The position numbers were made by a program, and so were the translations under genes. Under the pieces are notes generated by a model, which saw only the letters and a list, made by a program, of their open reading frames with translations, had not been told where the DNA came from and searched no databases. From Oscillospiraceae bacterium (GTDB lineage: Bacteria; Bacillota_A; Clostridia; Oscillospirales; Oscillospiraceae), in contig CADADE010000012.1 in NCBI GenBank assembly GCA_902786615.1, forward strand, positions 15,144-79,143: a stretch of DNA of 64,000 nucleotides, written 5' to 3'. The number at the start of each line of letters is the position of its first letter. The first letter of the stretch is position 1. Shown piece after piece: positions 34,946-43,332 of this stretch.

Positions 34946-35137
34946 TTATTGGTTCTTTCGCGCGTACCAAAACATCCAGATCACAATGACCACGACGCCG
35001 AGGATCACCGCAACGGCGATCACGGCGTTGAGGGCGCTGTTCATCAGGGCATAGGCTCCGGCGATCGCGCGGATCACCAGGATACCCCCCAGCACTGCCG
35101 CCGCGATAATGATCCAAAAGAGGGGCGATTTCGTCAT
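34946..35137 (-). CDS. Small two-helix membrane protein
   Basis: 63-residue hydrophobic protein with a good ribosome binding site (AAGGAGGT). Two membrane helices, about residues 7-28 and 37-58, are joined by a short polar turn; the C-terminus YARKNQ is basic. No family recognised. It precedes the acyltransferase by 12 bases and follows rluD by about 30 bases, so it may be a passenger of either. Length, start signal and composition make it a likely real gene, but the function is unknown. Confidence 0.65.
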   Translation of the reverse strand: MTKSPLFWIIIAAAVLGGILVIRAIAGAYALMNSALNAVIAVAVILGVVVIVIWMFWYARKNQ

Positions 35138-35168
35138 AAAAAGACCTCCTTGAGTTCAGTTTGGAGTT

Positions 35169-36086
35169 TTATATAGCGCTCATTTTTTGCAGCACGCTGA
35201 CAAAGTAGTCCGGCAGCGGGGCCTCAAACTGCAGGCGCTCGCCCGTGCGGGGATGGGTGAGGTGCAGGTACTGCGCGTGCAGGCACTGACCCTCCAGCCC
35301 TCTGTCCGGGCACTTTGCGCCGTAAAGCCCATCCCCAAGCAGGGGGTGGCCTATACTCGCCATATGCACCCGGATCTGGTGGGTACGCCCGGTCTCCAGA
35401 CGGCAGCGCAGCAGGGTATAGCCGCGATAGCGCTCCAGAACCCCCCAGTGGGTGACGGCGTTTTTGCCGTTTTTCACGTCCACGGCCATGCGCTTGCGGT
35501 CCACCGGGTGCCGCCCGACGGGACGGTCCACCGTGCCGGAATCCGTGCGGAAGCTGCCGCAGGCGAGGGCAGCGTACTCCCGGAAGAGACTGTGGTCACT
35601 CAGCTGTGCGGAGAGTCCCTGGTGGGCAAAGTCGTTCTTCGCCGCCACCAGCAAACCCGAGGTGTCCTTGTCGATGCGGTGCACGATGCCGGGCCGCCGT
35701 GCCCCGCCGATGCCGGAGAGGCTGTCCCCGCAGTGCCAAAGCAGGGCGTTGACCAGGGTCCCGTCCGGGTGCCCCGGCGCGGGGTGCACCACCATGCCGC
35801 GCGCCTTGTTTACGACAATGAGATCCGCATCCTCGTACACCACGTCAAGCGGCAGCTCCTGCGCCTCGATGGGCAGTTCCGCCGTCTCGGGAAAGCTGAA
35901 GAGCAGGAGATCCCCCGCCGCGGCGCGGGCGTTTTTTTTGACCGCCCTGCCGTTCACAGTGACGGCCCCGGCCTCCATGCAGCGCTGGATCAGGCTGCGC
36001 GACAGGGCCGGAAAGGCGCGCGCGAGGAGAGCGTCGATCCGTTCTCCGCTCTCCTCGGCTGAAATCTGTATCCGTTCTTCGTCCAT
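35169..36086 (-). CDS. rluD: RluA-family 23S rRNA pseudouridine synthase (RluD-like)
   Basis: 305-residue pseudouridine synthase with an N-terminal S4 RNA-binding domain (ERIDALLARAFPALSRSLIQ) and the RluA catalytic domain. The catalytic Asp lies in HRIDKDTSGLLVAAK. Downstream are ALACGSFRTDSGTVDRPVGR and the TGRTHQIRVHMASIGHPLLG segment. It starts within the lspA stop codon (TAATG overlap), so it is translationally coupled to lspA, the arrangement common in Firmicutes. RluD modifies helix 69 of 23S rRNA in E. coli; the exact target here is inferred. The gap to the downstream small gene is about 30 bases. Confidence 0.93.
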   Translation of the reverse strand: MDEERIQISAEESGERIDALLARAFPALSRSLIQRCMEAGAVTVNGRAVKKNARAAAGDLLLFSFPETAELPIEAQELPLDVVYEDADLIVVNKARGMVVHPAPGHPDGTLVNALLWHCGDSLSGIGGARRPGIVHRIDKDTSGLLVAAKNDFAHQGLSAQLSDHSLFREYAALACGSFRTDSGTVDRPVGRHPVDRKRMAVDVKNGKNAVTHWGVLERYRGYTLLRCRLETGRTHQIRVHMASIGHPLLGDGLYGAKCPDRGLEGQCLHAQYLHLTHPRTGERLQFEAPLPDYFVSVLQKMSAI

Positions 36087-37165
36087 TACTTAAACTCGGC
36101 GAGGATATCGTCCAGGTTGTAGTCCTCGCTCGCGGCGGGCGCGGGCTTCGGCGCGGGAGCCGGGGCGGGCTTCGGCGCTTCGGCAGGCTTGGGCGCTTCG
36201 GCAGGCTTCGGCGCGGGCTGCGCGGCGGCGGGCCTGGAGCTCACGGTCTTCGGCGCATCCATGAGACGGCCGGCGTAGGACGTGGCCTCGCTTTCCTCGG
36301 CGCGCACATTGGCCTGCTCCCAGGCGGCAAAGGGATCGCCGCCCTTGGCGGCCTTCGGCTTCTGCTGCGCGGCCTGGAGACTGGCAAAGGCGTCGGGCTT
36401 GGGCGCGGCTTCCGCTTCCTTCTTCGCGGCGGCTGCCTTCTTCTCCATGGCGGCGCGCTGCTGAGCCTTGTACTGCTCATACTCCTGCTCGTACTTTTCC
36501 TGGCGGGACTTGCGGGCGGAGCGGACGCTCCCCTTGCCGACAGGCTCCTCGACAGCGGCGAGTGCGGGCGCGGCAGGCGCGGCGTCCCCGTTCTTCGCGG
36601 CCTCAGCCTCGGCCTTTGCGGCCTCCTTCGCGGCCTTGCGCTCCTTGCGGGAGAGCTTTTTCTTCTTCGACTCCTCTTCCTCGTCGTCCTGCTCGTAGAG
36701 CACATCGTTCAGATCGCTCTCGGGCTTCTCAAAGAACATGGACAGGGCAAAGAAGATGGCGCCGAGCGTGATGAACACGTCGGCCACGTTGAAAATGGCA
36801 AAGTTAAAGAGCTCCACCTTGAACATGTCCTGCACGTAGCCGTAGATGACGCGGTCGATCATGTTGCCGAGACCGCCCGCCGCGACCAGCACCAGGCACC
36901 AGCGGGAGAATTTGCCGCGGATGAAATTGGTGGCCAGGGCGATGATCACAAGGATCACAAAAATGCCGGTGGCAACGATGAAATAGATGCGCGCGCCCTG
37001 CCCGCTGAGAAAGCTGAAGGCAGCGCCGTCGTTATGGACGTTCACGAGGCTGAGCACCCCGGGGATGAAGCGCACCACGTCCGTGCCGAAGAGGGTGTCG
37101 GAGACCCAGAATTTTACGGCCTGATCCAGGATAATGACCAGGAGGCCGACGATTGAATACAGCAT
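36086..37165 (-). CDS. lspA: Lipoprotein signal peptidase II with long C-terminal extension
   Basis: 359 residues. The first 155 form a normal LspA: four membrane helices and the aspartic protease sites in VHNDGAAFSFL, GNMIDRVIYGYVQD and FNVADVFITLG. It removes signal peptides of lipoproteins, such as the binding protein at 59103. About 200 more residues follow, first a very basic KKKKLSRKERKAAKEAAKAE coil, then Ala/Pro/Lys-rich sequence with APKPAEAPKPAEAPKP repeats, closing with EDYNLDDILAEFK. LspA is usually 150-170 residues. Translation starts at 37165; a longer open frame runs into the repeat at 37213 and is rejected. The tail should be cytosolic because the peptidase has both termini inside. 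Confidence 0.93.
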   Translation of the reverse strand: MLYSIVGLLVIILDQAVKFWVSDTLFGTDVVRFIPGVLSLVNVHNDGAAFSFLSGQGARIYFIVATGIFVILVIIALATNFIRGKFSRWCLVLVAAGGLGNMIDRVIYGYVQDMFKVELFNFAIFNVADVFITLGAIFFALSMFFEKPESDLNDVLYEQDDEEEESKKKKLSRKERKAAKEAAKAEAEAAKNGDAAPAAPALAAVEEPVGKGSVRSARKSRQEKYEQEYEQYKAQQRAAMEKKAAAAKKEAEAAPKPDAFASLQAAQQKPKAAKGGDPFAAWEQANVRAEESEATSYAGRLMDAPKTVSSRPAAAQPAPKPAEAPKPAEAPKPAPAPAPKPAPAASEDYNLDDILAEFK

Positions 37166-37212
37166 GGTAACTCCTATCTGCCGGAAAAAACCGGCCTGCG
37201 AAATGGGGGATA

Positions 37213-37341
37213 ACCTCCCTTTCGAAAAGGGAGGTGCCCCAGTTCGCAAACTGGGGCGGAGGGATCGAGGCTTATGATCCTTGCAAGGCGGATTCGATCC
37301 CCCAGTCACTTCGTGACAGCCCCCTTTTTCGAAAGGGGGCT
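37213..37341. repeat. Symmetric multi-hairpin intergenic element, copy 1
   Basis: 129-base element between lspA and ileS, with four hairpins: CCTCCCTTTCGAAAAGGGAGG, a GCCCCAG / CTGGGGC stem, a GTCAC / GTGAC stem, and GCCCCCTTTTTCGAAAGGGGGC. The middle reads GGAGGGATCGA, about 30 bases, TCGATCCCCC. The whole element is roughly palindromic. Confidence 0.8.
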
Positions 37342-37351
37342 TAGCGCTCAT

Positions 37352-40095
37352 TTACAGCTTTGCGACGACCGCCTTGCAGCGCGGGCAGAGGCCGGCCTCG
37401 GGATCGGCGTCGACGGAATGCATCCAGCAGCGCGGGCACTTGACGCCGGGAGCCTCGGAGACGGAGATCTCCAGACCCGGGTTTTTCGCGCCGACGCCGG
37501 TGACATGGCCGTCGTCCGCGTCGTCCTCGGCGAGGAGGCACTGAGACACGATGAAAAGCTCGGACAGGTTCATGGAGGAGACATCCTCCAGGGCTTTCTT
37601 TGCCGCTTCGTCCTTTGCGCGCAGATACACGGCGGCCTCCAGGGGCTTGCCGATGCGCTTGGCGGCGCGGGCGGCCTCCAGTACGCCGTTCACATCGTCG
37701 CGCACGGAGATGAGGGCGTCCCACTTCGCCATCTCTTCAGCGGAGAGGGCGTAGTCGGCGAAGGGCTTGTTCATGCAGTTAAAGAGGACGTTGCGCCTGT
37801 CGTCCCCGGCGCGGTGAGGCATGGCCTGCCAGATCTCATCGCAGGTGAAGGCGAGGATCGGGGCAAAGAGCTTGGTCAGGGTGTCGAGGATCAAAAACAG
37901 AGCCGTCTGGGCGCTGCGGCGCTTGAGGCCGTCGCGCTCCTCGCAGTAGAGGCGGTCCTTGATGATGTCGAGGTAGAAGCTGGAGAGCTCCACCACGCAG
38001 AAATCGTTGATCGCATGGGATACGGTATGGAACTCGTAGTCGTCATAGGCCTTGCCGACCTTTTCAATGAGCTCGTTGAGCTTCGTGACGGCCCAGCGGT
38101 CGAGGGGCAGCATGTCCCCGGGGGCGACGAGCTTGTCCGCGTCGAAGCCCTCCAGATTGCCGAGGCAGTAGCGGGCGGTGTTGCGGAACTTGAGATAGTT
38201 CTGGCTGAGCTGCTTGAAGATTTCACGGGAGCAGCGCACGTCCACATGGTAGTCGGCGGAGCCCGCCCAGAGGCGGACCATGTCCGCGCCGAATTCCTTG
38301 ATCATGTCGGCGGGATCGACGCCGTTGCCGAGGGACTTGTGCATGGCCTTGCCCTCGCCGTCCACAGTCCAGCCGTGGGTCAGGCACTCTTTATAGGGGG
38401 CGCCCTGGTTCAGCGCGCCGACGGCCGTGAGCAGGGAGGACTGGAACCAGCCTCTGTACTGGTCGCCGCCCTCGAGGTACATGTCGGCGGGCCAGAAGCC
38501 CTGGTCGCGCTTCATGGCGGCAAAATGGGTGGAGCCGGAGTCGAACCAGCCGTCGAGGGTGTTGGTCTCCTTGGTGAAGTGCGTGCCGCCGCAGTGGGGG
38601 CATTTGAAGCCCTCCGGCAGCAGGTCCTTCGCCTCGCGCTCAAACCAGGCGTTGGAGCCGTCGGCCTCGAAGACCTTCGCAACCTGCTCGATGCTCTCGT
38701 CGGTGCAGACGGGCTTTTTGCAGTCCTCGCAGTAGAACACGGGGATGGGCAGGCCCCAGCGGCGCTGACGGGAGATGCACCAGTCGGCGCGCTCGCGGAT
38801 CATGGCGGCCATGCGCCAGCGCACGTTGTCGCAGGCGCTCACGGCCTCCTCCTTAAAGGAGTCGACGGAGCAGAACCACTGGGGGGTGGCGCGGAAGATG
38901 ATGGGATGCTTGCAGCGCCAGCAGTGGGGATAGGAGTGGGTGATGTTCTCGCTCGCAAAGAGGACGCCCGACTCCTTCATGTCGGCGTAGATGACGGGAT
39001 TGGACTCCTCGGTAGTGAGACCGGCGTACTTGCCGGCGTAGTCGGTGTGGCGGCCCTGATCGTCCACGGGCACCACCATCTCCAGGCCGTAGCGCATGCA
39101 GGTGTTGTAGTCGTCCGCGCCGAAGCCGGGGGCGGTGTGTACGCAGCCCGTGCCGGAGTCCATGGTGACATAGTCGGCGGTCATGAGCAGACTCGTCTTG
39201 TCCAGGAAGGGGTGGCGGGCCAGCATGGTCTCAAAGAAGCTGCCCTCGTGGGTCTCCACGATCTCCCAGGAATCCACCTTGCCCGCCTTCATGACGGTCT
39301 CAACAAGAGCCTCCGCCATGATGAGCATTTCGCCGTTCGGCAGCTTCACGATGGCGTAGCTGTCGCCCGGGGAGAGGGTGATGCCGAGGTTGCCGGGCAG
39401 GGTCCAGGTGGTGGTCGTCCAAATGAGGAAGAAGAGCTTCGACTTGTCCAGGTGCGAAAGCTTTCCCTTGTCGTCGGCCATGGGGAACTTGACGTACACG
39501 GTGGTAACCGGGTCGTCCTGGTACTCGATCTCGGCCTCGGCGAGCGCGGTCTCGTCGTGGGCGCACCAGTAGACGGGCTTAAAGCCCTTGTAGATGTGGC
39601 CGTTGCGGTACATGCGGCCGAACACGCGCACCTCGTCCGCCTCAAAGCCCTTGTTCATGGTGAGGTAGGGGTGCTCCCAGTCGGCGACGACGCCGAGGCG
39701 CTTAAAGCCCTCGCGCTGGATGCCGACGTATTTTTCGGCGTATTTGTGGCAGGCGGAGCGGAAATCCGCCACGCTCATGGCCTTGTGGTTGAGCTTCTGC
39801 TCCTTGATGATGGCGGACTCGATGGGCATGCCGAGCCGCGCATGGCGTAGGAGCGCACGATGAAGTCCTTGAGGGTCTTGTTCAGGGCGTGACCCATATG
39901 GATGTTGCCGTTGGAGAAGGGAGGGCCGTCGTGCAGGGAGAAGCGGGGGTGACCCTCGTTCTTTTTCAGCATCTCATTATAGATGTCCTGCTCCTGCCAG
40001 CGCCTGAGCATCTCCGGCTCGCGCTTGGGCAGACCGGCCCGCATGGGAAAGTCGGTTTTCGGAAGATTGAGTGTGGCGTTAAAGTCCTGTGACAT
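37352..40095 (-). pseudogene. ileS: Isoleucyl-tRNA synthetase gene with frameshifting deletion
   Basis: The gene starts at 40095 ([16 protein letters not shown]) and contains the HIGH motif as GNIHMGH. It reads to YAMRG (residue 87), and then the frame breaks. The continuation in another frame starts [12 protein letters not shown] at about 39829 and runs to a normal C-terminus with the zinc motif CPRCWMH and CPRCK. Between MRG and MPIE only five bases remain, where IleRS proteins have about thirteen residues ending GWD-x-HG, part of the active site. So about 34 bases are missing. The KMSKS motif is present as KAMHKS. The two halves (87 and 825 residues) otherwise look intact, so this is a recent mutation or a sequence error. 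It sits in the conserved divIVA-ileS-lspA order, with repeat copies on both sides. Confidence 0.88.
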
Positions 40096-40145
40096 GTGAT
40101 TTCTGACTCCTAAACATCTATCTTGCCTGCAGCCAAGCGGATATT

Positions 40146-40237
40146 AGCCCCTTTTGGAAAAGGGGGCTCCCGCGGAGCGGGTGGGGGATCGATCCCTCCG
40201 CCCCTTCGGGGCACCTTCCTTTTTCCAAAGGGAGGTT
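40146..40237. repeat. Symmetric multi-hairpin intergenic element, copy 2
   Basis: 92-base element upstream of ileS: GCCCCTTTTGGAAAAGGGGGC, a CCCGC / GCGGG stem, centre GGGGGATCGATCCCTCC, a GCCCC / GGGGC stem, then CTTCCTTTTTCCAAAGGGAG. I see no T-box leader in the 210-base gap before ileS. Confidence 0.8.
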
Positions 40238-40263
40238 AAAAGCCGGGCCGCAAAACAGCCAGA

Positions 40264-40284
40264 GGCGCGCGCTCAGCGCGCGCC
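40264..40284 (-). terminator. GC-rich hairpin after divIVA
   Basis: GGCGCGCGCTCAGCGCGCGCC, a near-perfect palindrome 22 bases after the divIVA stop. There is no T tract, so it may only partly separate divIVA from ileS. Confidence 0.45.
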
Positions 40285-40305
40285 CCGGATCATTCGTCTG
40301 AATTC

Positions 40306-41013
40306 TCAGAGGGTGAAGGGCTGGGTGTTCTCGAGCTTGCGCTGTCTGGGACGGCGCTGGGTGAGCTCCTCGCCCATATCAAGCTCGGCCTTGTCGTCCG
40401 CCTTGAAGCCCATGGCGCTGTTTTCGATGGCGCGCACCGTCTCGGCCATATCGGGGGCCTTGGGGGCCTCGGGAGCGGGAGCGTCAGCCTTGGGCGCTTC
40501 GACGGCGGGGGCGGGCTTTACGTCCTCCACGGCTTCGGGCACGTCCATCTGCTTGGCGATGGTGTCGAGCTTGCCGAGCTGGGTGTTGCACAGGGCCTTG
40601 GCGGCGGCGATGTACTTGGCGGCGGCAGCCTTGGCGTCGGCCAGGCGCTTCTCTTCAAAGTTTGCGCGGTCGGTGATGGAGCCGATGGTCTCCTGCGCCT
40701 TCTGCTCGGCCTCGGCGATGGTGGCGGCGGCGCGCTGGCGCGCCTCGTTCTCGATCTGGACGGCGAGCTTCTGCGCGGAGAGGAGCGCGGCGTTGAGTGC
40801 ATCCTCGTTGGAGCGGTACTCCTCGATCTTGTCGACGAGAACCTTCATCTTGCTCTTGAGAACGGCGTTCTCCTTCTGCGTTGCGGCGACGTCATCAGCC
40901 AGCTCTTCCAGAAATTCGTCGACGGAGGCCATATCGTAGCCACCCATGCGAGATCTCTCAAAACCCTTTTCGCGGATGTCCTGTGCAGTAATCATAGCTT
41001 TTCTCCCTTTCAA
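40306..41013 (-). CDS. divIVA: DivIVA-family cell division/polarity protein
   Basis: 235-residue coiled-coil protein. The N-terminal membrane-curvature domain is clear: ITAQDIREKGFERSRMGGYD, then MASVDEFLEELADDVAATQK. A long coiled coil with Ala/Glu/Lys heptads follows (about residues 30-150). The Ala/Pro-rich linker and short C-terminal segment ending RPRQRKLENTQPFTL vary in the family. DivIVA binds curved membrane at the septum and poles and recruits division or wall-growth proteins. It is downstream of sepF by 21 bases and upstream of ileS, the standard Firmicute order. Confidence 0.92.
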   Translation of the reverse strand: MKGRKAMITAQDIREKGFERSRMGGYDMASVDEFLEELADDVAATQKENAVLKSKMKVLVDKIEEYRSNEDALNAALLSAQKLAVQIENEARQRAAATIAEAEQKAQETIGSITDRANFEEKRLADAKAAAAKYIAAAKALCNTQLGKLDTIAKQMDVPEAVEDVKPAPAVEAPKADAPAPEAPKAPDMAETVRAIENSAMGFKADDKAELDMGEELTQRRPRQRKLENTQPFTL

Positions 41014-41034
41014 ATCTTTCTTGTTCCTGTCCGA

Positions 41035-41625
41035 TCAGAAATAGTGCCCGGTGTTTTCCGGTTCTGTGTCTGTCTGCTGCTGGGGCTGCATGCCCAGAAT
41101 GTCCACATTCTGTGGGGTAATAAAGTAAGTCTTTGCGGATACGGGGGTGATCTTTCCGCCGAGAGCGAAGGCGATGCCGGACAGAAAGTCCAGCAGGCGC
41201 CGGGCGGTGTCCGCCGGGACGGTCTCAAGCGTCATGACGCAGGTCATGTCCTGCTGCAGATAGCTCACCAGTTCCCCGGCCTCGTCAAAGGTCTTGGGGC
41301 TGAAGAGAATGACGGAGGTGTCCTTCCCGCCGAAGTTGACGGTGCGCTCCCGCCGGGGCCTGGCCGCGTTCTGGGCGGCCTTGCGAAAGCCCCCGAAGAT
41401 GCCGCCGCTGCCCTCCGCCGGTTTTTTCGGCTGGGGCTCTTCCGCCGGGGCCGGGGTGCCGCCGGGATCGGCGAAGGCGTTTTCAAAGGCCATCTGCGCG
41501 GCGCTCACGGCCTGCTTCTGCTCCGGCTTCGGCTGGGGCCGCAGACTCTGGTCGGCGCCCTCGAAAAAATCCTCCTCGTCGTCATATGGCTGTGTCAGTT
41601 TTTTCAATCCATCCATGAAACCCAT
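41035..41625 (-). CDS. sepF: Cell division protein SepF
   Basis: 196-residue FtsZ-anchoring protein. The N-terminal amphipathic membrane helix (MGFMDGLKKLTQ) is followed by an acidic, Pro-rich linker. The core (about residues 105-180) contains ILFSPKTFDEAGELVSYLQQ, TVPADTARRLLDFLSGIAFALGG and KITPVSAKTYFITPQNVDI, the DUF552 fold. SepF links the Z ring to the membrane and arcs FtsZ filaments. It lies between yggS and divIVA in one unit; the usual ylmG and ylmH neighbours are absent here. Confidence 0.94.
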   Translation of the reverse strand: MGFMDGLKKLTQPYDDEEDFFEGADQSLRPQPKPEQKQAVSAAQMAFENAFADPGGTPAPAEEPQPKKPAEGSGGIFGGFRKAAQNAARPRRERTVNFGGKDTSVILFSPKTFDEAGELVSYLQQDMTCVMTLETVPADTARRLLDFLSGIAFALGGKITPVSAKTYFITPQNVDILGMQPQQQTDTEPENTGHYF

Positions 41626-41648
41626 GGCAATCCTCCCATATGCGCGCT

Positions 41649-42356
41649 TCAGGTCCGGGGCGCGCCATAGTGCCGCTGCCCGAAGATAGCCGTGCCCACG
41701 CGCACGATGTTTGCCCCGCAGGCGATGGCGGCCTCAAAATCGCCGCTCATACCCATAGACATAAAATCCATAACTACATTATCGTATTTTTTTTCGCCAT
41801 TGTCAATAAAAAGCTGTCGTAAAAGACGGAAATATGGAAGATTCTCCTCCGGCGCGCGGCAGATCGGGGGGATGGTCATGAGCCCGCGCACCCGGATACA
41901 CGGAAATTGCGCCGCTTTTTCCAGCGCGGCGGGCAGCTCCCCCGGCGCAAAGCCGGATTTGGACGCCTCGCCCCCGGTATTGATTTCCAGCAGAATGTCC
42001 TGCGTCAGCCCGCGCTTTTCGGCCTGGCGCGAGATCTCCTTCATGAGCTCCTCGCTGTCCACGCTGTGGATGAGCGAGACCGTCCCCACCAGATACTTGG
42101 CCTTGTTCTTCTGCAGCGTTCCGATAAAGTGGAGCGCCGCGCCCTCGTAAGCGCCCGCGGCGTTTTTTTCCAGCAGCTCCTGCACGCGGTTTTCCCCGCA
42201 GCAGGTGAGCCCCGCCCGGATCGCCTCCCGGACGCGGTCGGCGTCGTTCATCTTCGTCGCCCCGACCAGCAGAATTTCCTTGGGGTCACGCCCGGCGCTC
42301 TCCGCCGCGCGCGCGATCCTGGCCCTGACTTCTGCCATATTTTCCGCAATGCCCAT
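41649..42356 (-). CDS. yggS: YggS-family PLP homeostasis protein
   Basis: 235-residue single-domain PLP-binding TIM barrel (YlmE in Bacillus). The PLP lysine is in ILLVGATKMNDADRVREAI. Other family markers are CGENRVQELLEKNAAG, LHFIGTLQKNKAKYLVG, ILLEINTGGEASKSGF, and the C-terminal MSMGMSGDFEAAIACGANIVRVG. It has no known catalytic reaction; it binds and buffers pyridoxal phosphate and amino-acid balance. It heads the sepF-divIVA unit. The 99-base gap upstream shows no clear promoter, only a simple ACTCC-type repeat run at 42425-42452. Confidence 0.95.
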   Translation of the reverse strand: MGIAENMAEVRARIARAAESAGRDPKEILLVGATKMNDADRVREAIRAGLTCCGENRVQELLEKNAAGAYEGAALHFIGTLQKNKAKYLVGTVSLIHSVDSEELMKEISRQAEKRGLTQDILLEINTGGEASKSGFAPGELPAALEKAAQFPCIRVRGLMTIPPICRAPEENLPYFRLLRQLFIDNGEKKYDNVVMDFMSMGMSGDFEAAIACGANIVRVGTAIFGQRHYGAPRT

Positions 42357-42455
42357 TGTTCAACCTTCTTCTTTGTTATGTTGAGTCTGCTAAAGAGTTA
42401 GGAGTAAGGGGTTAGAAAATGAAAAACTCCACACTCCACACTCAAAACTCCGCAC

Positions 42456-43079
42456 TTATCCCTCGATTTCCCCCTCTACGAAGCGTATGTTGTAGAGCTC
42501 CGGGGGAAAGTCCACCAGTCTTATTATCAGCGTGACGCGGCCGAGCGCGTCGGTCGAGACGCTGAGAAGCCGGGCGTCAAGCGTGTCGTCAACGCCCTTG
42601 AGACGCAGGCGGCAGGGGCCCGGCGCGGGGGGTGCGTCCCCCTCAAAGAGCGCCGCGCATTCCTGCGCAAAGCCGTAGACCAGGCGGGCGCTGCCGGGCT
42701 GCTCCCGCGCGTCGGCTTGAAGCAGGGCCTCCAGCCGTTCGGGGGTGAGGCGTTCGCTGTCCGCGGGCGAGAGGAAGGCCCAGCCGTCGGAGTCGGGGAA
42801 AAACAGGGCGCTCTCGCCGCCCGTGCGCTCGGCGCTCAGGCGCTCGCCCGCGCGCGCGTCGGGAAAGGCGGACGCCTCGACCGCCTGCTCCCGCCTTAAA
42901 AGGACGCCCCGGATGCTGCCGCCCGCGGGGGCGGCAGAGGGCGCGGCGGAGGGGCGCGGCGCGTCCGCCCCCTCCAGCCGGGTATAGAGCGAGGCGGTAC
43001 ACCACGCGCAGACCGCCGCAAACAGCATGGCTGCCAGCGCGTGGAAAAAGAGGCGCTCTCCGTCCCGGTCAATCCTCAT
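42456..43079 (-). CDS. Membrane-anchored protein of unknown function after hfq
   Basis: 207-residue protein with one N-terminal membrane helix ([20 protein letters not shown]) and an exported, Ala/Pro/Glu-rich remainder. The region [20 protein letters not shown], then a beta-rich tail ([39 protein letters not shown]), recalls the periplasmic part of HlyD-type adaptor proteins, although I cannot name a family. It begins 11 bases inside hfq, so it is translated as part of the mutL-miaA-hfq unit. The product is GC-rich and low in Lys. Function unknown; possibly a wall or septum-associated factor, given the division genes just downstream. Confidence 0.7.
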   Translation of the reverse strand: MRIDRDGERLFFHALAAMLFAAVCAWCTASLYTRLEGADAPRPSAAPSAAPAGGSIRGVLLRREQAVEASAFPDARAGERLSAERTGGESALFFPDSDGWAFLSPADSERLTPERLEALLQADAREQPGSARLVYGFAQECAALFEGDAPPAPGPCRLRLKGVDDTLDARLLSVSTDALGRVTLIIRLVDFPPELYNIRFVEGEIEG

Positions 43080-43296
43080 TGTCGAAGGCGATGGGCCGGG
43101 GCGGCACCACGGTGGAAATGGCGTGCTTGTAGATGAGCTGCTGACGCCCGTCGGAATCGAGCACCACCGTGAACCCGTCGAAGCCCCGCACGACGCCGTG
43201 CAGCTGGAAGCCGTTCATCAGAAACATCGTGACCACGGCCCGCTCCTTGCGTAACTGGTTGAGGAATTGATCCTGGAGATTTTGCGTTTTCTGCAT
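43069..43296 (-). CDS. hfq: RNA chaperone Hfq
   Basis: 75-residue Sm-like protein that forms a hexamer and pairs small RNAs with mRNAs. It contains [20 protein letters not shown] (Sm1), [19 protein letters not shown] and the Sm2 motif [16 protein letters not shown] lies 8 bases before the ATG at 43296; a GTG at 43305 overlaps that site and is not the start. The miaA-hfq order is widely conserved. The C-terminal tail is short ([10 protein letters not shown]) and acidic, as in clostridial Hfq. Confidence 0.95.
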   Translation of the reverse strand: MQKTQNLQDQFLNQLRKERAVVTMFLMNGFQLHGVVRGFDGFTVVLDSDGRQQLIYKHAISTVVPPRPIAFDNED

Positions 43297-43332
43297 TTCA
43301 GCCACTCCTTTATTTGCGGAGCGGCCCGAATT

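Noticed and set aside
37166..37351. N-terminal extension of LspA
   Set aside because: It is translation of the repeat element at 37213-37341 and gap sequence; LspA homology begins at 37165.
40096..40305. T-box leader before ileS
   Set aside because: I looked for the T-box bulge sequence and a specifier hairpin. The gap holds the multi-hairpin repeat and a GC-rich palindrome only.
42425..42452. ACTCC-rich simple sequence resembling 25994-26010
   Set aside because: The shared run is short and low in complexity, with no inverted structure; not enough to call a repeat family.
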